NCBI GenBank assembly: GCA_031551635.1
Contig: JAVBNH010000038.1
Coordinates: 1 to 6,048 of the forward strand
Source: JAVBNH01 sp031551635
Lineage (GTDB): Bacteria > Bacillota > Clostridia > Oscillospirales > Acutalibacteraceae
Length of the DNA: 6,048 nt
Direction of reading: 5' to 3'
Shown here: piece after piece, positions 1 to 4,682 of the stretch
How the letters are laid out: each line of letters starts with the position of its first letter
Position numbering within the stretch: the stretch's first letter is position 1
Notes under the pieces: model-generated
What the model was told of the DNA's origin: nothing
The model's input: only the letters and a program-made list of their open reading frames with translations
Databases searched by the model: none
Made by a program: the position numbers and the translations under genes

Positions 1-85
1 TGTGTGATTTTTCATTCGCTGCTTTTTTTGTGCTGTTTTTACTTGGTTTTTTACTTTTCTGAAAATATTTTTTGCTTGGCTCCAT
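1..85 (-). CDS. N-terminal fragment of a Lys-rich hypothetical protein, running off the left edge
   Basis: A minus-strand reading frame begins at ATG (complement of 83-85) and stays open to the window edge, giving 28 residues that start MEPSKKYFQKSKKPSK. It is strongly basic, with about ten lysines and no hydrophobic stretch yet. Such a Lys-rich cytoplasmic leader often precedes the first membrane helix in cell-envelope proteins, but nothing here proves that. An in-frame stop lies upstream (complement of 122-124) and there is no other ATG, GTG or TTG start between, so this ATG is the only normal choice. Its ribosome binding site is weak: only a purine-rich AGAAAAAAGA-like stretch. A near-consensus promoter at 156-184 points at it, which is the main reason for believing it. 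The run is short and in AT-rich DNA, so chance openness is possible. The family is not recognisable. Confidence 0.45.
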   Translation of the reverse strand, partial: MEPSKKYFQKSKKPSKNSTKKAANEKSH

Positions 86-155
86 GTTTTTATCTTTTTT
101 CTTTTGGGGCAGTTTTTTTAGCTACTTTCGCAATCGGCTAAGTAATTTCCAAATG

Positions 156-184
156 ATAATAACATATCATATGCAACTTGTCAA
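156..184 (-). promoter_or_regulatory. Divergent sigma-A promoter firing leftward
   Basis: On the minus strand TTGACA (complement of 179-184) is followed by exactly 17 bp and then TATTAT (complement of 156-161). That is a perfect -35 and a five-of-six -10 at ideal spacing. Transcription would begin near 149 and leave a leader of about 64 nt before the ATG at 85. A small CATAT-C-ATATG palindrome (163-173) sits in the spacer and a larger inverted repeat (183-204) overlaps the -35 edge. Either could be a regulator site. Confidence 0.7.
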
Positions 185-214
185 TGATTTATTTACAAAT
201 CATTAATTTTTTTT
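183..214 (+). repeat. AT-rich inverted repeat followed by a T8 run
   Basis: AATGATTT (183-190) and AAATCATT (197-204) are perfect 8-bp complements around a 6-nt loop. They are followed at 207-214 by eight thymines. Read on the plus strand this has the form of a weak intrinsic terminator, but no plus-strand gene is visible upstream for it to end. It overlaps the first bases of the minus-strand -35 box, so an operator role for the divergent promoter is equally likely. Confidence 0.4.
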
Positions 215-246
215 CGCTCTTACATTTGATTTTATAACTAAATACT

Positions 247-260
247 AGGCTTCAAAGCCT
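247..260 (+). repeat. Small GC-containing hairpin between the divergent promoters
   Basis: AGGCTT (247-252) and AAGCCT (255-260) form a perfect 6-bp inverted repeat with only a CA centre. No T-run follows on either strand, so it is not a convincing terminator. It lies about 33 bp upstream of the plus-strand -35 box and could be a protein-binding site. It could also be chance. Confidence 0.25.
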
Positions 261-283
261 CAGAAAAATTTCGAAAAACTTTA

Positions 284-306
284 AAAAAGCTATTGACAAG
301 CTTTTT
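284..306 (+). promoter_or_regulatory. Inverted repeat centred on the -35 box of the regulator promoter (candidate operator)
   Basis: AAAAAGCT (284-291) and AGCTTTTT (299-306) are perfect 8-bp arms separated by seven bases (ATTGACA) that hold the whole TTGACA box. A dimeric protein bound here would cover the -35 element. The adjoining GntR-family gene encodes the obvious candidate, because small GntR regulators of this type bind symmetric sites and commonly repress their own promoter. As RNA it could only form in read-through transcripts from upstream. Confidence 0.45.
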
Positions 307-321
307 GATGTGTGGTATGGT
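293..321 (+). promoter_or_regulatory. Sigma-A promoter of the GntR regulator gene
   Basis: A perfect TTGACA (293-298) is followed by a 17-bp spacer and TATGGT (316-321). The -10 is preceded by TGG (313-315), an extended -10 TGn motif that compensates for the imperfect hexamer. Transcription should start at about 328, inside the large palindrome at 320-354. The leader would then be about 108 nt long before the chosen start codon, and it carries the heptamer tract. The palindromes on both sides suggest a tightly repressed promoter. Confidence 0.7.
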
Positions 322-354
322 ATAGCTGTGCTGTATGATACAGCACAGCTATAC
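320..354 (+). promoter_or_regulatory. Perfect 35-bp palindrome at the transcription start (candidate GntR operator)
   Basis: Bases 320-336 and 338-354 are perfectly complementary 17-bp arms around a single central G at 337. The core reads GCTGTATGATACAGC. It begins on the last two bases of the -10 element and spans the predicted start site, the classic place for a repressor. YtrA-type GntR proteins bind inverted repeats at their own operon promoters, so autoregulation is the natural reading. The sequence assignment to that regulator is inference. An uninterrupted 17-bp arm is longer than most operators and would also extrude as a cruciform or form a stable hairpin in read-through RNA. Confidence 0.6.
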
Positions 355-409
355 TGGATACTGGATACTGGATACTGGATACTGGATGCTGGATGCTGGA
401 TATTGGACA
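354..409 (+). repeat. Tandem heptamer repeat, CTGGATA x 8, in the leader of the regulator gene
   Basis: Eight contiguous 7-bp units start at 354, 361, 368, 375, 382, 389, 396 and 403. The first four and the seventh read CTGGATA, the fifth and sixth CTGGATG, and the last is a decayed TTGGACA. The tract starts on the last base of the palindrome and ends 26 bp before the start codon, so it lies in the predicted 5' leader. It leaves a frame open across it (a WILD-type peptide repeat), but that frame has no start codon downstream of the predicted transcription start, so translation is unlikely. Perfect repeats in mid-tract are typical of slippage-prone sequence. Confidence 0.9.
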
Positions 410-435
410 GTAGACATCCTGATGATCTGAAAGGA

Positions 436-846
436 ATGATTGCGATAAATATAATATTTGTCGACATGCAGAGCTCGACGCCTCTTTATTTGCAAATTAT
501 CGAGCAGGTCACATGGCTTATCTGCCAGGGTGTGCTGAAGCCGGGTCAACAGCTTCCGTCCATTCGCTCTCTGGCAAATGAGCTGGAGCTGAATGTCAAT
601 ACCGTTAAGCGCGCGTTTTCGGAGCTTGAGGCTATGGGTGTGACCTATTCGCTGCCGGGAAGGGGTATTTTTATCTGCGAAAATCCGCTGGCAAACAACA
701 AAATCAAGCAGGACGCCCTCAAGGAGATGAAGCTGGCGCTGAGCTCAGCCAAGTCACGCGGTCTCTCGAGAGATGATATTGTCAGACTGGCTGAGGAGGT
801 TTTTAATGATGAAGAGGATAAAAAAACAAGAAGTTATACAGTATAA
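436..846 (+). CDS. GntR family (YtrA-like) transcriptional regulator
   Basis: This is a DNA-binding repressor, probably controlling the ABC transporter just downstream. The 136-residue protein has an N-terminal winged helix-turn-helix. The STPLYLQIIEQV stretch (14-25) is the usual first helix. PGQQLPSIRSLANEL (36-50) is the GntR hallmark, NVNTVKRAFSELEAMG (53-68) the recognition helix, and GRGIFI (75-80) the wing tip. A short helical tail (about 87-124) replaces the large effector domain of FadR or HutC types, which is the YtrA subfamily pattern and length. The start is uncertain: GAAAGGA (429-435) touches the ATG at 436 with no spacing, ATG 466 has no ribosome site and would cut off the conserved IIFVD strand, and ATA at 445 has ideal spacing. 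ATG 436 is chosen because it keeps the family N-terminus. Extension to ATG 310 is rejected because it lies before the predicted transcription start. Confidence 0.9.
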   Translation: MIAINIIFVDMQSSTPLYLQIIEQVTWLICQGVLKPGQQLPSIRSLANELELNVNTVKRAFSELEAMGVTYSLPGRGIFICENPLANNKIKQDALKEMKLALSSAKSRGLSRDDIVRLAEEVFNDEEDKKTRSYTV

Positions 847-917
847 ATATTGTTTATTACAATAATATTAAAGTTTCGACACAGATATTACAATATAATT
901 AAGCTTTCCCATAATTG

Positions 918-946
918 TTGACAAGTGTGAAATATGTTGTTAATGT
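918..946 (+). promoter_or_regulatory. Possible second promoter ahead of the ABC genes
   Basis: The 147-bp gap after the regulator holds a perfect TTGACA (918-923). With 17-bp spacing the -10 would be TAATGT (941-946), which is a poor match (three of six). No clear terminator separates the regulator from the ATPase gene, so the three genes may still be transcribed together, with this site adding internal transcription. The remainder of the gap is AT-rich with only a 5-bp-arm inverted repeat (ATTGT/ACAAT) just after the regulator stop. Confidence 0.35.
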
Positions 947-993
947 TATATATTAGAAATAAAGATAGGTTTCAGAAAGGTTGAGAGTAAAAA

Positions 994-1905
994 ATGATTG
1001 AGGTAAAAAACGTCACCAAGCGTTTCGATAAATTTACCGCTATCGATAATATTTCGTTTAAAATCGAAAGCGGCTCAGTTTATGGTCTCGCAGGCTATAA
1101 CGGCGCGGGTAAAACAACGCTTATCAAGACAATAGCGGGTCTGTACCGCCCAGAGGAGGGCAAGGCGCTGCTGGATGGTGAGGTCGCGTATAACAGCGAC
1201 AAGTCCCGCGAAAGGCTTTTTTTCGTGCCGGACGATATGTTTTTCCTGCCGGGTGCGACAATGCAGAAGATGGCGAAATTTTATAAGGGCTATTACCCGA
1301 ATTTTTCCATGAAGATTTTCGACAACCTCACGGAGCTTTTTAAGCTCGATAAAAATAAACGCATGAGGGGCTTCTCGAAGGGTATGCAAAGGCAGGCGGA
1401 AATTATTTTCGCACTGTCCTCCCGCCCCAAAAATCTTCTTCTCGATGAATGCTTTGACGGGCTCGACCCGCAGAAGCGGAACCTGACAAAAAAGCTTTTC
1501 CTCGAGTATGTCGCCGAGAGCGAGTGCAGCGTGCTTGTCTCCTCGCATAACCTCTCCGAGCTCTCCGAGCTGTGCGACCACATCGGACTCATAAACGGCA
1601 AGACGCTCATTGTGAACACCGGGGTTGACGACGTCAGCCGCGACTACCGGAAGTTCAGAGTGGTTTTTAACGAAACCGCCGACGCTGAAAGCATCGCAGC
1701 TGTCCTTGAGGGTGTAAATTTCAGGGATTTTTCCATCGAAGGCAATATCGCAGCTTTTGTTGTGAACGGTGATATACCGGCGATTAAGACAAAAATCGAA
1801 ACGCTTAACCCAAGCTTTATCGAGGAAATTCCTCTGCGGCTCGAAAATGTATTTATGTATGAAATGGAGGGTGAGAAATATGAGCTTTCTGAAATCTTCA
1901 ACTAA
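994..1905 (+). CDS. ABC transporter ATP-binding protein (YtrB/EcsA-like exporter class)
   Basis: This is the cytoplasmic ATPase that powers the permease encoded next. In the 303 residues the nucleotide-binding domain fills about 1-210. Walker A is GYNGAGKTT (34-42), the signature is FSKGM (127-131, an LSGGQ variant usual in this exporter group), Walker B is LLLDE (148-152) with catalytic E152, the D-loop is GLDP (156-159) and the switch histidine is H185. The Q-loop position (VPDD, near 78-81) carries aspartate where most relatives have Gln or Glu. A further 90 residues form a C-terminal domain of the regulatory type found in exporter ATPases. AGAAAGG (974-980) lies 13 nt before the ATG, and GAGAG lies closer. 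The 3' end overlaps the permease gene by 26 bp. The substrate is unknown; relatives handle envelope-active compounds or lipids. Confidence 0.95.
   Translation: MIEVKNVTKRFDKFTAIDNISFKIESGSVYGLAGYNGAGKTTLIKTIAGLYRPEEGKALLDGEVAYNSDKSRERLFFVPDDMFFLPGATMQKMAKFYKGYYPNFSMKIFDNLTELFKLDKNKRMRGFSKGMQRQAEIIFALSSRPKNLLLDECFDGLDPQKRNLTKKLFLEYVAESECSVLVSSHNLSELSELCDHIGLINGKTLIVNTGVDDVSRDYRKFRVVFNETADAESIAAVLEGVNFRDFSIEGNIAAFVVNGDIPAIKTKIETLNPSFIEEIPLRLENVFMYEMEGEKYELSEIFN
1866..1871 (+). promoter_or_regulatory. Ribosome binding site that sets the permease start
   Basis: GGAGGG at 1866-1871, inside the 3' end of the ATPase gene, lies 8 nt before the ATG at 1880. This strong site, and the sensible membrane-protein N-terminus after it, favour 1880 over the in-frame ATG at 1769. 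The latter would add 37 basic residues that merely reflect another frame of the ATPase gene. Confidence 0.85.
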
Positions 1906-4387
1906 GTCCTCGCTGCATGATATGAAATATTCCTTCCGCACCCTGTTGCCGGTGCCGATTTTCCTGTGCGCGTTTTTATTTTTTACTGTAACATTTTTTG
2001 GATATACAACCTTAAGGGAGATTACTCATTTTTCAGAAATGAAAATAAGTGACTTCAGATATATTTTCATATCGGTTGACTACAGCAGCACCGCAGACTC
2101 GCTGCTCATTCAGTTCGGACTGTATCTCGCGGGAATACTCGCCGCATTGATGGCTTTTAAGTTTGTAAACAACAAAAAGAGCACTAACCTTTTTCTTTCG
2201 CTGAATGTCACCAGGACAAAGCTTTTTACTAACAGATGCATAGCTTCACTGTCATATCTCGCCGCGGCGGTGCTGCTTCCAATGACGGTCAGCCTTATCA
2301 TGAGCCTTCGGAAATTCGGCTTCAATTATTCGACAATAAACGCTTGGGTTTATCTGGTTTTCGGAATGTTCTCCTGTGTTTTTGTCTCCTTCGCGATTTC
2401 CGCGATAGCGATGTTCGCGTCCGGCAGTGCGTTTGAAGGTACGCTTTATTCCTTTATATTTATTGCTGCTCCGACTATGATTTTCGCGGGCTTCGAGTTT
2501 GTCTGCAGAACCCTGCTCGTAGGCTATCCTGCTGTGAGCACCTTTGTCAGCCATGTCAGTACCGATTATTTTTCGAGAAATGAGGGAATGTTTCTCAGAA
2601 CCAACCTGCTCAATCCGCTTTTCTTCTTTGACAATATAGGAAAAAGCAACGCCATGACTAACGGTATCAGTAATTACGGCTCATATAAGACCGCCGATAA
2701 ATTTGTCATGGGTTTTGACCAGATTTTACCCGTGGCTTTATGGTTTGCGATTGGCGTTGTTTGCCTTTTCTTCGCGAATTGGCTTCTCAACAGGCGCAAA
2801 GCGGAGAACGCTGGCAGCTTCGGTAAAAACAAGGTTTCGAGAACGATTGCAGTCTCTCTTGTTTCAATTTTTGTTTTTACGGTTGCTCTGAGTATTTTTG
2901 TCGATTACTCTCTTGTTACCGCAATGCTTATAGCCTCAGCTGCTGCTCTTATCTTTTATATTATTGTTGATTTGGTTATCCTGCGTGACCTCAGAGAGTT
3001 CGGCAGGGGGCTTATAAAGCTGCCGTTTATCGCTGCTTTTATCGCCGCGATGGTACTAATTCCCGCAACCGGCGGCTTCGGCTTCGAGGACAGAATTCCC
3101 GAGATTTCAGAGATTGATTACGTTATTTTTGACGGTCCGGTAACAGATAATTTATTTTTCTGGACCGGGCAGAATGTCCCGACTCGCTTTACCGGCGAGG
3201 GGGATAAAAAGCTTGCGGGTGATATTCATAAACAAATAATAGAAGCGTCCAGAAAGACTAAGTACAGCTATATGCATCATGATGGAAATATTTCCGCGGG
3301 CTCCTTTTTTACCCTGAGATACCAGCTCAAAAACGGCGGCAATATATCAAGAAGGTACACATATGCAAGCGATATAAACAGAGAAATCGTTTCAAATGTT
3401 CTCACAAGCAATTACTCGCAGGATATACTGACTAAGGCGCTCACTTTGAACGACACGGAAATAAGCGACAAATTTAACGCGCTGTATGAAGAATTTAAAG
3501 GCAAACAGGATATATATTACGGATACAGCAGAAACAGGACGCTCACGGATAAGGACTATGAGTATACTTTGTATACGGCTTTCAGTGCTTTCAGATATAC
3601 TGAGAGCAACACAAGCTACTGCCATGTCAGCGATATCGAAGCTGTCTCCGCCGACCCTTATACTTATAATGAAAAGACCGGAGAGCAGATAAGAAATATC
3701 GTCGAAGGGAAAATTAATCTAAGCGAAAAGCTCAGCGCCGAAGAATTTGCCGAATTTAAAAAATGCATGCTCAATGACTATAAAAAAATCGGCTTTGATA
3801 AAATTTACAGTCCCGCAGCGGAAACCATCGGTCTTGTGATTTTCGGCTCAAATGATGAAAAGCTAAACGATATACAGTTTAGAGGTTATTATACAATCAG
3901 TATGTTTGAAGGCGCTCCAAATACATTTTTTCTGCCTGTAAGCGCCGACATGAGCGAAACAATGAGCTTCCTTAAGGCTCATGACATAAAAACACAGCCG
4001 ACACTTGAGATAAAGAAACCGGTTTTCGCGGCATATTCAATGGTTGATGACATAAATTACCAGAATAAGTACTGGGATTTATTCTATATGCATTTTTCGG
4101 ACCAACGATATGCTTTAACTAATGATAACAGTCCCGGACGTCCTCCGTATGCCAGCTCAATTTTTATAACAAACTTCGGCAAAGCCGCTGTGAACATGGA
4201 TGTGCTTAAGACAGGCTATGCCGGAATAGGAATGACAATAATTGAGGATAAAGCGATGATTGACAAGCTTTACGCGAAAGTGCAGAGCTTCGGCTTAACC
4301 TCAGGCGACGGGTATTTCGTGCAGTTTGTCTACGACGACGGCACACTTATGAACTGCTTTGTAAGCTCTGATAAAATGCCGAAATAA
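1880..4387 (+). CDS. ABC transporter permease with a large C-terminal extracytoplasmic domain
   Basis: This is the membrane partner of the preceding ATPase, with which it overlaps by 26 bp, so translation is probably coupled. The 835 residues start MSFLKSSTKSSLHDMKYSFR, a cytoplasmic leader. Hydrophobic segments are visible near 21-41, 76-95, 121-141, 156-180, 187-205, 282-303, 322-341, 345-367 and 380-396. The first six resemble an ABC-2-type exporter core, and the final three lead into the tail. Residues from about 400 to 835 are hydrophilic, lack further membrane segments and by charge and topology should lie outside the membrane. I recall similar Clostridial permeases carrying a domain of unknown function (DUF6449) in this place, but have not confirmed it. 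The tail contains one Cys, near its C-terminus, and no enzyme motif that I recognise. The role is probably export or sensing of an envelope-active compound; the substrate is unknown. Confidence 0.9.
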   Translation: MSFLKSSTKSSLHDMKYSFRTLLPVPIFLCAFLFFTVTFFGYTTLREITHFSEMKISDFRYIFISVDYSSTADSLLIQFGLYLAGILAALMAFKFVNNKKSTNLFLSLNVTRTKLFTNRCIASLSYLAAAVLLPMTVSLIMSLRKFGFNYSTINAWVYLVFGMFSCVFVSFAISAIAMFASGSAFEGTLYSFIFIAAPTMIFAGFEFVCRTLLVGYPAVSTFVSHVSTDYFSRNEGMFLRTNLLNPLFFFDNIGKSNAMTNGISNYGSYKTADKFVMGFDQILPVALWFAIGVVCLFFANWLLNRRKAENAGSFGKNKVSRTIAVSLVSIFVFTVALSIFVDYSLVTAMLIASAAALIFYIIVDLVILRDLREFGRGLIKLPFIAAFIAAMVLIPATGGFGFEDRIPEISEIDYVIFDGPVTDNLFFWTGQNVPTRFTGEGDKKLAGDIHKQIIEASRKTKYSYMHHDGNISAGSFFTLRYQLKNGGNISRRYTYASDINREIVSNVLTSNYSQDILTKALTLNDTEISDKFNALYEEFKGKQDIYYGYSRNRTLTDKDYEYTLYTAFSAFRYTESNTSYCHVSDIEAVSADPYTYNEKTGEQIRNIVEGKINLSEKLSAEEFAEFKKCMLNDYKKIGFDKIYSPAAETIGLVIFGSNDEKLNDIQFRGYYTISMFEGAPNTFFLPVSADMSETMSFLKAHDIKTQPTLEIKKPVFAAYSMVDDINYQNKYWDLFYMHFSDQRYALTNDNSPGRPPYASSIFITNFGKAAVNMDVLKTGYAGIGMTIIEDKAMIDKLYAKVQSFGLTSGDGYFVQFVYDDGTLMNCFVSSDKMPK

Positions 4388-4409
4388 TCAGTTAACGCTG
4401 ATTTATTCA
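4386..4409 (+). terminator. Weak candidate terminator of the transporter operon
   Basis: AATCAG (4386-4391) and CTGATT (4398-4403) form a 6-bp stem with a TTAACG loop that begins on the permease stop codon. It is followed only by TATTCA, so the U-tract is poor. It is the nearest hairpin to the operon end; another lies at 4437-4453. Confidence 0.3.
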
Positions 4410-4436
4410 GTGTAACAGCAGTAAATAAAATGGATT

Positions 4437-4453
4437 ATAAGGCGAAGCCTTAT
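4437..4453. repeat. Seven-bp inverted repeat with a three-base loop
   Basis: ATAAGGC (4437-4443) and GCCTTAT (4447-4453) are perfect complements around GAA. No T-run follows on the plus strand. On the minus strand the hairpin is followed by AATCCATTTTATTT, which gives a loose U-rich tail. It might therefore end leftward transcription, or act with the 4493-4516 palindrome between the operon and the next gene. Confidence 0.35.
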
Positions 4454-4461
4454 CCTAAAGC

Positions 4462-4496
4462 CCTGTCTCCTGTCTCCTGAACCCTGACTCCTGTGA
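4462..4496 (+). repeat. Tandem heptamer repeat, CCTGTCT type, five units
   Basis: Five contiguous 7-bp units begin at 4462, 4469, 4476, 4483 and 4490: CCTGTCT, CCTGTCT, CCTGAAC, CCTGACT, CCTGTGA. All keep CCTG and vary in the last three bases. On the minus strand the units read with an AGG core (for example AGACAGG). The tract runs directly into the perfect palindrome at 4493-4516, just as the leader tract at 354 abuts a palindrome. Confidence 0.8.
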
Positions 4497-4516
4497 ACGA
4501 TGTAAACATCGTTCAC
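4493..4516. repeat. Perfect 24-bp palindrome (11-bp arms)
   Basis: GTGAACGATGT (4493-4503) and ACATCGTTCAC (4506-4516) are exact complements separated by AA. As RNA this would be a stable hairpin with a TAAA loop on a 10-bp stem. No T-run follows on either strand, so it is not a textbook terminator. Its placement after the transporter operon and within the possible minus-strand remnant suggests a transcription or RNA-stability boundary, or a protein site. Confidence 0.6.
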
Positions 4517-4584
4517 ATAGTAGTAACCATTATTTCCTTCCTCCATAGAATGTATTGAAGTTCCTGCGGCGGCGGTATTACCAT
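4513..4584 (-). pseudogene. Tiny minus-strand ORF, or frameshifted remnant of a small gene
   Basis: On the minus strand AAAAGGAG (complement of 4593-4600) lies 8 nt before an ATG at 4584, a textbook translation start. The frame gives only 23 residues (MVIPPPQELQYILWRKEIMV then TTM) and stops at 4513. A neighbouring frame shifted by one base runs on from the same point without a stop, through HGNTAAAGTSIHSMEEGNN and GYYYVNDVYIVHR, then through the palindrome and the heptamers to about 4413. That second frame has more protein-like composition, so a one-base loss near the start could have broken a small gene. Alternatively the short peptide is real, or all of this is chance. I recognise no family. 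Confidence 0.3.
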
Positions 4585-4643
4585 GATTAATTCTCCTTTT
4601 CGGTTATTTGGTAAAGCTGGTTTTGCCTGATGCCGCCTGCCGC
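4566..4643 (+). promoter_or_regulatory. Potential structured leader ahead of the Cys-rich gene
   Basis: GCGGCGGCGG (4566-4575) can pair with CCGCC-T-GCCGC (4633-4643) with a single bulged T. Inside it TTACCA (4578-4583) pairs perfectly with TGGTAA (4609-4614), stacking close to the outer stem. The enclosed loop holds TTCTCCTTTT, which is complementary to a purine-rich ribosome binding site such as AGGAGG (4666-4671), so a switch between occluded and free states can be imagined. No covariation evidence is available and no known riboswitch was recognised. The remainder of 4388-4682 has no convincing promoter for the gene that follows. Confidence 0.25.
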
Positions 4644-4682
4644 GGTGAACTATTCAAAATTCTATAGGAGGAAATTATTTTT

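Noticed and set aside
207..214. Hairpin with T8 as a genuine terminator
   Set aside because: The stem is entirely weak AT-rich DNA, no plus-strand gene precedes it, and it overlaps a promoter element, so it was listed only as an inverted repeat.
310..435. N-terminal extension of the GntR protein with a WILD-type peptide repeat
   Set aside because: The ATG at 310 lies upstream of the predicted transcription start, and the repeated peptide is simply the CTGGATA tract translated. The known family length fits the shorter form.
1769..1879. Upstream ATG extending the permease by 37 residues
   Set aside because: It is deep in the ATPase gene, lacks a ribosome site and gives a basic peptide unlike a permease N-terminus. 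GGAGGG before 1880 is far better.
1075..1941. Long minus-strand frame of 288 codons opposite the ATPase gene
   Set aside because: The plus strand carries all ABC motifs in order. The minus frame has no ribosome site or recognisable domain and is rich in residues typical of an antisense shadow.
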